Of a stretch of 64,000 nucleotides of DNA, positions 41,909 to 50,587 are shown in pieces. How positions within the stretch are numbered: position 1 is the stretch's first letter; each line of letters starts with the position of its first letter. Made by a program: the position numbers and the translations under genes. Origin of the DNA: Eggerthella lenta DSM 2243. Its GTDB lineage: Bacteria; Actinomycetota; Coriobacteriia; Coriobacteriales; Eggerthellaceae. The notes beneath the pieces were generated by a model. The model did not search any database, was not told the origin of the DNA, and saw only the letters and a list, made by a program, of their open reading frames with translations. The stretch spans positions 496,001-560,000 of the forward strand of contig NC_013204.1 of assembly GCF_000024265.1 (NCBI RefSeq). Reading direction: 5' to 3'.

Positions 41909-41944
41909 TATTCTATCGGATACAAAACAAATCATATGATATAC

Positions 41945-41970
41945 TCCTACCAATCAAACGATTGATAGGA
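41945..41970. promoter_or_regulatory. Dyad at the toxin-antitoxin promoter/ribosome site
   Basis: TCCTACCAATC - AAAC - GATTGATAGGA (10 of 11 pairs). It overlaps the ribosome site of the HTH gene and follows AT-rich TATGATATACT. A likely autoregulatory operator or translation-control hairpin. Confidence 0.55.
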
Positions 41971-41976
41971 GGACTC

Positions 41977-42546
41977 ATGTCGAAGGATTTGACGGCTCAA
42001 GACATCAAGCGCATTCGAAGGAAGTACGGCTTGACGCAGCAGGGTTTCGCTCGTTTGCTTGGATTGGGTGAGGCGAGCGTCGTGCGCTACGAGAACGGGC
42101 AGACGCCCAGCAAGGCGAACGCGAACCTCATTCGCGCAGCCGACAACCCGGCCTTCATGCGGGATTGCTTCGAACGCGACGGAGATTTGCTGTCGCACGA
42201 GCAGCGCGGCAAGGCCGAGCAGATCATCTACGCTCTGGTAACCTTCGACGAGGACGGGGACATCATGGATATTAACGAAATGTACGAAATCACGCTGCAA
42301 CAAGAAGTGCTGAACGAACAGGCTGCGCAACTCATGGGCGATACGATCAATTTGCTTCTTGCCGCACGTGAGCAAGAGGATGCGATTGCTGAAGCGGTGT
42401 ACGAAGATGTACTTAAGCAGATTTCTCACATCAAGCCACGCATCATTTCAGAAGGGCACTTGAATACAGTGAGGCTTTCAGAAATCAGAGGGCAAATCGA
42501 ATGTTTGAAGAATATGGTGGATAGTCGTCAAGCTAAGGCAGCTTAG
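41977..42546 (+). CDS. HTH antitoxin-like protein (MqsA/XRE-type HTH)
   Basis: 189 residues from MSKDLTAQDIKRIRRKYG, with AGGAGG before the ATG. HTH: LTQQGFARLLGLGEASVVRY, ENGQTPSKANANLIRAA, the MqsA-type DNA-binding signature. It lacks the Cys-rich zinc domain that MqsA has at its N terminus. The remaining 120 residues are acidic and helical (ITLQQEVLNEQAAQLMG) and may neutralise the toxin. It lies 1 nt before the zeta toxin gene. Lower GC than the neighbours suggests a mobile cassette. Confidence 0.8.
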   Translation: MSKDLTAQDIKRIRRKYGLTQQGFARLLGLGEASVVRYENGQTPSKANANLIRAADNPAFMRDCFERDGDLLSHEQRGKAEQIIYALVTFDEDGDIMDINEMYEITLQQEVLNEQAAQLMGDTINLLLAAREQEDAIAEAVYEDVLKQISHIKPRIISEGHLNTVRLSEIRGQIECLKNMVDSRQAKAA

Positions 42547-42547
42547 T

Positions 42548-43318
42548 ATGACGGATCTCGAAAGCTATTCGGATAGAGAATTTCTTGCAGCGCTTAAGCC
42601 GCTTATCGGTACTCTTGTTATCGACAAACGGCTAGCTCCGTCAGATAACCCGCGTGCGGTTTTGCTAGGAGGCCAGAGCGGTGCGGGCAAAACAACGCTG
42701 CACGATGTCTTTCTCGCACTTGAGGAAAGCAATGCTATTGTGATTAACGGTGATGACTACCGCTCCGTCCACCCGCGGTTTCGTCAGATCTGCGCCCAAT
42801 ACGGCATCGACTCGCCTGCACATACGGCGGCGTGGGCCGGTCGGATGGTCGAGGCGATTGTCGATGCGCTCTCCATCATGGGATACAACCTCATTATCGA
42901 AGGGACGTTGCGCACGTCCGAAGTCCCCCTGAAGACTGCGCGGCTCCTACGTGATCGCGGGTATAGCGTATCGCTGGCGCTCATGGCGGTTAAGCCGGAG
43001 ATATCGCTCATCAGCTGCCAGTTGCGATACGAGCAGATGCGCATCGCCGGAACGGAGCCGCGCGCGGTCGATCCTGCCCATCACCTTTCCATCGTCAAGA
43101 GCATCGTCGGCAACTTGAAGGTGCTGGAAGAGTCGGGCATGTTCGACGATATCGGCCTGTACTCGCGCAGCGAGCAGCGCCTCTTCTCTAGCGCGGACGA
43201 TGGTGGGCAAGCGAGCGAAGCGCTCGAGCGGATCCTCTTCGGAGCATGGACCGCCGAAGAAAGCGCTCACTACGAATATCTCAAGCAACGCCTCGAACAA
43301 GCAAGAGCCCTCGGCTAG
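42548..43318 (+). CDS. Zeta/PezT-type toxin kinase
   Basis: 256 residues. Walker A GGQSGAGKTT at 41-50, NGDDYRSVHPRF (Asp for catalysis, as in zeta toxins), then IIEGTLRTSEVPLKTARLL and LALMAVKPEISL. Zeta toxins phosphorylate UDP-N-acetylglucosamine or similar UDP-sugars and poison wall synthesis. The preceding HTH protein is the presumed antitoxin and repressor. The last codons overlap the convergent LuxR gene by 4 nt. Confidence 0.87.
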   Translation: MTDLESYSDREFLAALKPLIGTLVIDKRLAPSDNPRAVLLGGQSGAGKTTLHDVFLALEESNAIVINGDDYRSVHPRFRQICAQYGIDSPAHTAAWAGRMVEAIVDALSIMGYNLIIEGTLRTSEVPLKTARLLRDRGYSVSLALMAVKPEISLISCQLRYEQMRIAGTEPRAVDPAHHLSIVKSIVGNLKVLEESGMFDDIGLYSRSEQRLFSSADDGGQASEALERILFGAWTAEESAHYEYLKQRLEQARALG

Positions 43319-44865
43319 CTTCCTGGTTCGGGGTCGAACGAGTCTACGAGGTCGATGAGGTCCTGCTTTTTGTGGATGTCGAGCTTGGCGTAGATGCGCT
43401 TCGAATGCATGCGCACGGTGTTCTCGGAGATCACCAGCTCCTCGGCGATGCGCACCACGGTCTTGCCGCGCACGATGTGCTCCATGACCTCGGCTTCTCG
43501 TGCGCTCAGGCGGAACTCCTGGCAGATGCGGGCCGCCTGCTTGGAGATGCGGTCCTGGTAAACAGGCTCGCCATCGGCATGTTTGCGAGCTGGTCGGACG
43601 GTTCCCTCTCGCTTTGCGGAACCGTCGGGCGTCGGTCCCAGTGACACGAGCTCGACGTCCGGAACCGATCGATGTGCGCCGCGCAAGGCGCTATGGAAGC
43701 CGCCCTGGCCGAAGAAGTACATGAATCCCAGCAGGTACCCGGCGCCGAGCGCAACCACAGCGTGCGACGACAGCCCCGGAATGGCCACCTGTCCCGCAAG
43801 CGTTCCGCCGATGAACCCTGCATCGTGCAAGGCGTACACCACGCCGCCGAAGAACCCGTACACGAACACGGGGTTCGTCCCGTGGTCGCGCGACGACTGG
43901 GCACATTGGATCATCATGAGCATGATGGTGACGCTGTACGCCGCGTACAAGACGGCCGCGAGCCAACGGGCGTAGACGTCGCCCAGAAACGGGAGCAGCA
44001 CGAATCCGGTGATGATCACCGGAAACACGATGCGGAACAGCGAAACTACGTTGAGCCGCACGCTCTTGAACTGCCACAGCACCATGAACGCGACGGCGGT
44101 AACCAGCGATGCGCCCATAGACAACGCGTTCACCAGCGATCCGATGGCCGGATCGTCGATGGCCAGCGCGCGGATGAGCCCCGCGCACAACCCGAGTGAG
44201 CCCACGCACAGCGCCGGGCGCGCAAGGGTGGAGATTGCCTGGCGGTACACGCCTCTGTTCTTCTTCGGCACGTCCTCGAACATGGGCTGGTCGAAATTGA
44301 TCTCGCGGCTCTTCAACGATATCGCCAGAGCGAAAAACGGTGTGATAACCAGAGGAATCAGGTACACGGTGACTGCGCGGGGGATGAGGTGCAGCGCGAA
44401 GTATAGCACCGAAGCGTACGCGGTGCCGAGGATGAGGTCATGGTTGCCCGCGTCCGAGTCCTGGCTTGCGAACAGTCGTTGCCACAGCATGTAGAAACCG
44501 GCCGATCCCACGCCGATGAACCCGCCGCCCGCGATGACGAGGGGCAGCGTCCATGCGTCCAGATACATGGCGCCGATAAGGCAGAACCATCCCAGCAGAT
44601 ACGGCACGGCCGACAACCTGACGATGAACAAGCGCGTGGGCCCCGGCAGATGGTACGAGCCTACTACGCTCAAAAAGAAGCAGGCGGCGAACACGAGCGA
44701 CTGCACGAGGAAGAACCAGAACAGCGTCTGCGGTTCTTGAAGCTTCATCGGCAAGAACGGGAACACGCCGCCCCACGCTCCGGCGGCATTCACGGCAAGG
44801 AACGACGCATAGCCGAACAGCGTGGTATTCGGTTTGAAAGCGCGCAGTACGGTCGTCGCGTTCAC
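43315..44865 (-). CDS. Membrane-bound LuxR-type regulator of the Dms operon
   Basis: 516 residues from the GTG at 44865, which has GGGAGGA upstream (an ATG at 44973 lacks one). About 12 TM helices (residues 10-400) are followed by a cytoplasmic linker and HTH: LSAREAEVMEHIVRGKT, ENTVRMHSKRIYAKLDI, KKQDLIDLVDSF. Divergent from the dmsA-like gene, with a 241-bp shared region (44866-45106). A minus-strand TATACT (44918-44923) is its likely -10. Probable controller of the molybdoenzyme operon. Confidence 0.88.
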   Translation of the reverse strand: MNATTVLRAFKPNTTLFGYASFLAVNAAGAWGGVFPFLPMKLQEPQTLFWFFLVQSLVFAACFFLSVVGSYHLPGPTRLFIVRLSAVPYLLGWFCLIGAMYLDAWTLPLVIAGGGFIGVGSAGFYMLWQRLFASQDSDAGNHDLILGTAYASVLYFALHLIPRAVTVYLIPLVITPFFALAISLKSREINFDQPMFEDVPKKNRGVYRQAISTLARPALCVGSLGLCAGLIRALAIDDPAIGSLVNALSMGASLVTAVAFMVLWQFKSVRLNVVSLFRIVFPVIITGFVLLPFLGDVYARWLAAVLYAAYSVTIMLMMIQCAQSSRDHGTNPVFVYGFFGGVVYALHDAGFIGGTLAGQVAIPGLSSHAVVALGAGYLLGFMYFFGQGGFHSALRGAHRSVPDVELVSLGPTPDGSAKREGTVRPARKHADGEPVYQDRISKQAARICQEFRLSAREAEVMEHIVRGKTVVRIAEELVISENTVRMHSKRIYAKLDIHKKQDLIDLVDSFDPEPGS

Positions 44866-45106
44866 TACGATCCTCCCCTGGATGATAGCCTTCGACGGGT
44901 AGAATATCCCCTGCATCAGTATAGCGGGGGCGCTGGCGCGAATGCGGGGGAATCCGATAGCGGTTTCGCACATCGTGAGCTTCTGAACAGGCTAAACGTA
45001 AAATGTACATATTTCATGTAACACGCGATTGCGCCGATCGGCCTACAATGCGCGGTGTTTCGTCCCGACGGAACGCATGAGCAGACGAGGGAATCAAGGA
45101 GGGATC

Positions 45107-47527
45107 ATGACGAAAACGAAAGAGCATGCCGTTTCTCGCCGCACGTTCGTGAAAGGCTCGGCCCTGGCCGGCCTGGGCGCCGCCGCACTGGGCACCGGCA
45201 CGCTGTTCGCGTGCTCGCCGCAAGGAACCGATGAAGTTTCTGGCGGGGCATCGGAGACGGTCGACGAGAAGGTGGTTTGGGGCCATTGTTCCGTCAACTG
45301 CGAAGGTCGCTGCGCGCTGCGCCTGCATGTGACGAACGACGAAGTTGCGTGGGTGGAGAGCGACAACACGGGCGATGACGTGTACGGCGATCATCAGATT
45401 CGCGCATGTCTGCGCGGTCGTTCCATCCGGCGTTGGATTAATCATCCCGACCGCTTGTCTTACCCTATGAAGCGCGTCGGCAAACGCGGCGAAGGCAAGT
45501 TCGAGCAGATTTCCTGGGACGAGGCCTACGACCTCATTGCCGATAACTATCAGCGTATCCTCGACGAATACGGTCCTGAAGCCATCTGGAATCACTATGC
45601 TTCGGGCGTCAACGCCAGCAACATCGGGTCGTTCCTTTCTCGTTTCATCAACATGAACGGCGGATGCCTGGGGCGCTACGGCAGCTACAGCTCGGCTCAG
45701 ATATCCGCCGCCCTTCCGTATCTGTACGGCAAGCGTGCCGCCAACTCGAACTCCGACATCGTGAACGCGAAGCTCGTCGTGATGTTCGGCGAGAACTCCG
45801 TCGAAACGAAGGCTGGCGGTGCCGGGCCTACGTACCACTTGGAACAGGCGCTCGAGCAGGGCGGTGCAAAGGTCATCGTCATCGATCCGCGCTACAGCGA
45901 CACGGTGGCGACGCGGGCCGACCAGTGGATCCCCATTCGTCCCGGCACTGATGCGGCGCTCGTCGATGCCGTAGCCCATACCCTCATCGAGGAAGATCTA
46001 GTGGATCACGACTTTCTGGCCACCTACTGCATCGGTTACGACGAGGATACCATGCCGGAATCGGCGCAGGGGCAGAACAAGTCGTACAAAGCCTACATCA
46101 TGGGTCAAGGCGTAGACGGCGTCGAGAAAACGCCCGCATGGGCCGAAGGTATTACGGGGATTCCCGCCGATACCATTGTCGAGCTGGCACGCGAGATCGG
46201 CACTGCGAAACCCTGCGCCATCTACCAAGGCAAGGGTCCGCAGCGCCAATCGAATGGCGAGCAGACGGCACGCGCCATCTGCATGCTGCCGGTTCTCACG
46301 GGCAACGTAGGCATCAACGGCGGCAACACGGGTTCCGACCTTGACGGATTCTATTTCTCGTCGTTCTCGGTGCCGTCGGACAAAAACCCGGTGCAAACGT
46401 CGATCGCTACCTTCACCTGGACTGATGCCATCGATCACGGCACCGAGATGACGAAACTCGCCCATGGCGTGCGCGGCAAGGACAAGCTCGATGTGCCCAT
46501 CAAGATGATCTTCAACTACGCGGGCAACACGATCACGAACCAGCACAGCGACATCAATCGCACGCACGAGATCCTGCAAGACGAAAGCAAGTGCGAGTTC
46601 ATCGTGGTGTGGGAAACGTTCATGACCGATTCCGCCAAGTACGCCGACGTGCTGCTGCCCGATCTTATGCCGGTCGAGCAGCCGAACTTCGTCTCGAACG
46701 ACTATGCCGGCAACATGGGCTTTATCATCATGGGCGAGCCGGTCACCTCGCCGAAGTTCGAACGGCGCACGCTGTACGCCGATCTGCGTGAAATCGCCAA
46801 GCGCATGGGCAAGGAGGAAGCGTTCACCGAGGGCCGCGATGAGGAGGCTTGGCTTCAGTTCTGCTACGAGGAAGCTCGCAAGGAGGACGCAGATCTTCCA
46901 ACGTACGACGAGATGAAGGAAATGGGCGTTTATCGTCGTAAGGATCCGGACGGTCATCAGGTTGCGCTCAAGGATTTCCGCGATGATCCGGTAGCGAACC
47001 CGCTCAAAACCCCATCGGGCAAGATCGAGATATACTCCGAGCAGTTGGCGGAGATCGCCGAAACATGGGAGCTGGCCAAAGGCGACATCATCGACCCGTT
47101 GCCCGTATACGCGCCGGGCGTAGAGGGTTGGGACGATCCGCTTCGCGAAACGTATCCTCTCCAGATGCCAGGCTATCACTATAAGGCGCGTGCTCATTCG
47201 TCTTACGGCTGCATCGACGTGCTCAAGCAGGCGAACCCGCAAGAGCTGTGGATGAACCCGCTGGACGCCAGCGAGCGCAGCATTAAAGATGGCGACAAGG
47301 TTCAAGTGTTCAATGATCGCGGTACCGTCGAGATCGTGGCGAAGGTCACGCCGCGCATCATGCCCGGCGTGGTGTCGATGGGCCAGGGAGCTTGGCACGA
47401 CGCCGACATGTCCGGAAACAAGGTGGACAAGGGCGGCTGCATCAACACGCTGACCTCTCCTCGCCCGACGCCTTTGGCGAAGGCTAACCCGCAACACACG
47501 AACCTCGTCGAAGTCAAGAAGGCCTAG
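45107..47527 (+). CDS. DMSO-reductase-family molybdopterin oxidoreductase, catalytic subunit
   Basis: 806 residues from MTKTKEHAVSRRTFVKGS (AAGGAGGG upstream). Tat signal at 10-17. The Molybdop_Fe4S4 motif CSVNCEGRC and a later Cys before LRGRSIRRW bind the [4Fe-4S] cluster. The Moco body includes GCLGRYGSYSSAQI, where a Ser probably ligates Mo as in DmsA, and MFGENSVETKAGGAG. The C-terminal molydopterin dinucleotide-binding domain begins near PLQMPGYHYKARAHSSYG. Acts outside the membrane as a terminal reductase; the substrate (S-/N-oxide or other) is unknown. First gene of a five-gene operon. Confidence 0.92.
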   Translation: MTKTKEHAVSRRTFVKGSALAGLGAAALGTGTLFACSPQGTDEVSGGASETVDEKVVWGHCSVNCEGRCALRLHVTNDEVAWVESDNTGDDVYGDHQIRACLRGRSIRRWINHPDRLSYPMKRVGKRGEGKFEQISWDEAYDLIADNYQRILDEYGPEAIWNHYASGVNASNIGSFLSRFINMNGGCLGRYGSYSSAQISAALPYLYGKRAANSNSDIVNAKLVVMFGENSVETKAGGAGPTYHLEQALEQGGAKVIVIDPRYSDTVATRADQWIPIRPGTDAALVDAVAHTLIEEDLVDHDFLATYCIGYDEDTMPESAQGQNKSYKAYIMGQGVDGVEKTPAWAEGITGIPADTIVELAREIGTAKPCAIYQGKGPQRQSNGEQTARAICMLPVLTGNVGINGGNTGSDLDGFYFSSFSVPSDKNPVQTSIATFTWTDAIDHGTEMTKLAHGVRGKDKLDVPIKMIFNYAGNTITNQHSDINRTHEILQDESKCEFIVVWETFMTDSAKYADVLLPDLMPVEQPNFVSNDYAGNMGFIIMGEPVTSPKFERRTLYADLREIAKRMGKEEAFTEGRDEEAWLQFCYEEARKEDADLPTYDEMKEMGVYRRKDPDGHQVALKDFRDDPVANPLKTPSGKIEIYSEQLAEIAETWELAKGDIIDPLPVYAPGVEGWDDPLRETYPLQMPGYHYKARAHSSYGCIDVLKQANPQELWMNPLDASERSIKDGDKVQVFNDRGTVEIVAKVTPRIMPGVVSMGQGAWHDADMSGNKVDKGGCINTLTSPRPTPLAKANPQHTNLVEVKKA

Positions 47528-47537
47528 GGGGTAGACC

Positions 47538-48158
47538 ATGACTCAGTATGGATTTCATTTCGATGGCAAGCGCTGCACGGGATGTAAGACCTGCGTGCTG
47601 GCCTGCAAGGACAACAAAGACCTGTCGGCCGAGATCTCGTTCCGGAAGGTGTATGAATACGGCGGCGGCACGTGGAGCCAGAGCGATGGATTGTGGTCCA
47701 ACGACGCGTTCGGCTATTACGTCTCCGTCGCGTGCAACCATTGCGATAGCCCGGCTTGTATGGCGAAGTGCCCGCAGGGGGCCATCTCGAAGGACCCCGA
47801 CACGGGCATCGTGAACAACGATCCCGAGAAGTGCATCGGGTGCGGTACGTGCGCCATCGCGTGCCCGTACAGCGCGCCGAAGGTGGACGAGGAGATAAAG
47901 AAGGCGGTACGGTGCGACATGTGCGCCGATCGCGTGGCCGAGGGCAAGCAGCCCATCTGCGTGGAGGCGTGCCCGCTGCGCGCGCTCGACTTCGGCGAGA
48001 TCTCCGAGCTGCGCCAGAAGTACGGCGAGATGGCCGACATCGCCCCGCTGCCCAGCGCCGACGAGACGAAGCCGAACATCGTGATCACCGAGCCGGTGAA
48101 CGCGAAGCCGGCTGGAGATGCGACGGGGTCGGTGCTCAACGAGCGCGAGATCGCGTAG
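47538..48158 (+). CDS. DmsB-type ferredoxin electron-transfer subunit 1
   Basis: 206 residues. Four [4Fe-4S] motifs: CTGCKTCVLAC, CNHCDSPACMAKCP, CIGCGTCAIACP and CDMC...ICVEACP. Starts MTQYGFHFDGKRCTGCKTC, the usual DmsB opening. Carries electrons between the membrane anchor and the molybdenum subunit. Located 10 nt after the catalytic gene. Confidence 0.93.
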   Translation: MTQYGFHFDGKRCTGCKTCVLACKDNKDLSAEISFRKVYEYGGGTWSQSDGLWSNDAFGYYVSVACNHCDSPACMAKCPQGAISKDPDTGIVNNDPEKCIGCGTCAIACPYSAPKVDEEIKKAVRCDMCADRVAEGKQPICVEACPLRALDFGEISELRQKYGEMADIAPLPSADETKPNIVITEPVNAKPAGDATGSVLNEREIA

Positions 48159-48270
48159 AATCTTCTGAGCAGTATCAAGCGGGTGCCGCGCGGTCTGACG
48201 GCGCGGCACCCGGTGCGCTGCAGGGGGACGCGCGGCGCGTCGGCATGGCCGACGATCGGGGGAGGACACG

Positions 48271-48900
48271 GTGGAGCAATTCGGTTTCTACTTCAACGCG
48301 AAACGATGCACGGGCTGCAAAACGTGCATGCTCGCGTGCAAAGACTACCGCAATCTGGACGCCTCCGTGTCGTTTCGCCAGGTGTATGAGTTTGTCGGCG
48401 GCAGCTGGTCGAAGGACGAGCGCGGGTGCTGGGCGCAGGATTGCTTCGCGTTCTACGTGTCTTCGGCGTGCAATCATTGCGCGAGCCCCGCCTGTATGGA
48501 AGTATGCCCCACGGGTGCCATGGGCAAGAACGAGCTGGGACTCGTGAGCGTGGACGAGCATCGGTGCATCGGCTGCGGCTACTGTGCGCTGTCGTGTCCG
48601 TACCATGCGCCCAAGGTCGATCGGACCGTGGGGCACAGCGTGAAATGCGACGGATGCTCTCAACGTGCGCGAGAAGGGAGCGCTCCCGTCTGCGTGGAAG
48701 CTTGTCCGCTGCGGGCGCTTGAGTTCGGGCCTATCTCCGATTTGCGGGCGCGTCACGGTCGTGTCGCCGACATGCCCCCGCTTCCCGATTCATCGAAAAC
48801 CGCACCTAATTTGGTGTTGAGCCTTCCTGTGCGCTTGGAAGAGGACGAGAGCCGCGTGCTTGCGGAAGGCGCGGTTTGCAATATTCGCGAACTAGTGTGA
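48271..48900 (+). CDS. DmsB-type ferredoxin electron-transfer subunit 2
   Basis: 209 residues from the GTG at 48271 with GGGGGAGG upstream. The same four-cluster pattern as the preceding gene (CTGCKTCMLAC, CNHCASPACMEVCP, CIGCGYCALSCP, CDGC...VCVEACP), with clear but moderate similarity. A second such subunit in one operon is unusual. It may be an alternative electron donor or serve another catalytic subunit. Stops 12 nt before the chaperone gene. Confidence 0.9.
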   Translation: MEQFGFYFNAKRCTGCKTCMLACKDYRNLDASVSFRQVYEFVGGSWSKDERGCWAQDCFAFYVSSACNHCASPACMEVCPTGAMGKNELGLVSVDEHRCIGCGYCALSCPYHAPKVDRTVGHSVKCDGCSQRAREGSAPVCVEACPLRALEFGPISDLRARHGRVADMPPLPDSSKTAPNLVLSLPVRLEEDESRVLAEGAVCNIRELV

Positions 48901-48911
48901 GGGGAGCACCT

Positions 48912-49565
48912 ATGGACGATCGCATGGATGCCGTCAAGGCGGAACTCGAGGCCGTGTCTTTCGTGGGCGAGACGCTCGCCCCGTTTTTCTTGCAAGATCC
49001 CCGCACCGGCACGGCGGGCGCTGCGTTTCAGGCGGTGGCGCAGCTCCGTGCACAGGAAGCGGCTGATGCGTGGCCTTTCGCCGACGGGGCTGAAGCGCGT
49101 CACGCTTTGAGCTTGATGGTGAACGGTTTGGCCGACGGCATCGACGCCGACGACCTCGTGTGGGAGTACCGCCGTCTGTTCGTCGGTCCCGCTCCGAAGC
49201 CGGCCCCGCCCTGGGGCTCGGTGTACACCGACCGCGAATGCGTGGTGTTCGGCGAGGGCACGTTGGAGCTGCGCGCGTGGATGCGCGCGCACGGCGTGAG
49301 GCGCACGACCGATGAGCGAACCCCCGAGGATCACATCGGCCTCATGCTGGCGCTCATGTCCTACCTTGCGCGCAACCAGCCCGACGACCTGGACGAATTC
49401 TTGCAAATCCATCTGCTTACCTGGTCGTCGCACTTCCTCGACCAGCTGGTCGAGGCGGCGGATCACCCGTTCTATGAAGGGCTCGCCCGGCTTGCGAAGG
49501 CCTCGCTCGAAGGCATTCAGCAAGCACGCGACATCGACGTGACGTATCCGCGCTTCTATCGGTAG
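48912..49565 (+). CDS. TorD/DmsD-family molybdoenzyme chaperone
   Basis: 217 residues from MDDRMDAVKAELEAVSF with GAGGGGAG upstream. An all-helical TorD fold; the signature region is EYRRLFVGPAPKPAPPWGSV, and TPEDHIGLMLALMSYLA matches the E-P-D-H-I segment of the family. Binds the Tat signal peptide and apo-enzyme of the molybdoenzyme until cofactor is loaded. Confidence 0.88.
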   Translation: MDDRMDAVKAELEAVSFVGETLAPFFLQDPRTGTAGAAFQAVAQLRAQEAADAWPFADGAEARHALSLMVNGLADGIDADDLVWEYRRLFVGPAPKPAPPWGSVYTDRECVVFGEGTLELRAWMRAHGVRRTTDERTPEDHIGLMLALMSYLARNQPDDLDEFLQIHLLTWSSHFLDQLVEAADHPFYEGLARLAKASLEGIQQARDIDVTYPRFYR

Positions 49566-49574
49566 GCTTTGGCG

Positions 49575-50441
49575 ATGACCGGCTTTGCCACCGCGCTCAA
49601 CGAGATCACGCTCGTGTTGTTCACCACGCTGGCCCCGTCGGGCGCGGTGGCGTACGTCATCATGGGCATGGCGGCGCTGCGCGCGCAGGGCGACGAGCGC
49701 AAGCGGCTGAGCGGTGCGCTTCTCATCCCGTTTCTCGTGACGCTGGTGGGGCTCGTCGCCTCGGCTACGCATTTGGGCAATCCCGATAACGCGCTGTACG
49801 TGTTCTCGCGTGTAGGTGCGAGCCCGCTATCGAACGAAGTGTGCGCGGCCGTGTTGTTCCTGGGCATATCGGGTCTTCATTGGCTCTACCAGTTCGCCGA
49901 GCATGCGCGCCAGCGGGTGCTGAACGTGCTGCTGGGAGCGGCCATGGTCGCATCGCTCGCGTTCCTGATCTCGGTGGCGTTCGCCTACGCCAGCAGGACG
50001 GTGGTCACCTGGGACACGCCCTTCGTTCCCGTCGCGTTGTGCTTGAACGCGCTGGTGGGCGGCCCGGTTCTGACTCTTTTCTGCTTGCGGTTCTCGCGGT
50101 GGTCGCCGTTAGAAAGCCGGGTGGGCGGGATGCTGCTCGCCCTCTCGTCCGCAGCTCTCCTAGCGAATGCGGGCGTGTACGTCGCCCAAGGCATGAGCGT
50201 ACTTACGATGAGAAACTACCTTGTGTCCGCAGAACAGCTTGTACCGACGTATGGCGCGATGGCGACGGTTTTCTTCCTGCTTGCGGTAGCCGGGGTTGCA
50301 GTGGACGCTCTTCCGCTCATGCGCGGGCGCGGCATCTCGGTTGCATCGGCCGCCATCGCGTCTGCGCTGGTGTTCGCCGGCATCTTCGTGATGCGTTTCG
50401 CGTTCTACATGATGCATATGACCTACGGCATCAGTTTATAG
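49575..50441 (+). CDS. DmsC-type membrane anchor subunit
   Basis: 288 residues from the ATG at 49575 (a TTG at 49569 is in frame). Eight hydrophobic helices, starting FATALNEITLVLFTTLAPSG, as in DmsC. SATHLGNPDNALYVFSRVGA is a conserved DmsC loop, and SNEVCAAVLFLG follows. Oxidises menaquinol and anchors the complex. Last gene of the Dms operon; 51 nt later the next small gene starts. Confidence 0.88.
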   Translation: MTGFATALNEITLVLFTTLAPSGAVAYVIMGMAALRAQGDERKRLSGALLIPFLVTLVGLVASATHLGNPDNALYVFSRVGASPLSNEVCAAVLFLGISGLHWLYQFAEHARQRVLNVLLGAAMVASLAFLISVAFAYASRTVVTWDTPFVPVALCLNALVGGPVLTLFCLRFSRWSPLESRVGGMLLALSSAALLANAGVYVAQGMSVLTMRNYLVSAEQLVPTYGAMATVFFLLAVAGVAVDALPLMRGRGISVASAAIASALVFAGIFVMRFAFYMMHMTYGISL

Positions 50442-50492
50442 CGCTGTTGGCGTGGTACCCTGCTGGGGACAGACCCGGTTGAAGGAGTTTCG

Positions 50493-50582
50493 ATGATCGC
50501 GGATGCATCCGCCAAAGCCGCCCACCTGCGAACAATGAGCACCCTCGTCGTGCCTTGTGTTGTCGCCTCTCTGGAGGCTTAG
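50493..50582 (+). CDS. Candidate signal peptide precursor, 29 residues
   Basis: ATG with a strong GAAGGAG six bases upstream. The reading frame of 29 codons ends in TAG only 5 nt before the next start. The N-terminal half is amphipathic (IADASAKAAHLRTM); the C-terminal half is STLVVPCVVASLEA, with one Cys seven residues from the end and an acidic tail. AgrD-type thiolactone precursors have this general plan, and agrD also precedes the agrC sensor. No AgrB protease gene is in view. Not supported by homology; a coupling (leader) peptide is the alternative. Confidence 0.45.
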   Translation: MIADASAKAAHLRTMSTLVVPCVVASLEA

Positions 50583-50587
50583 AGGGT

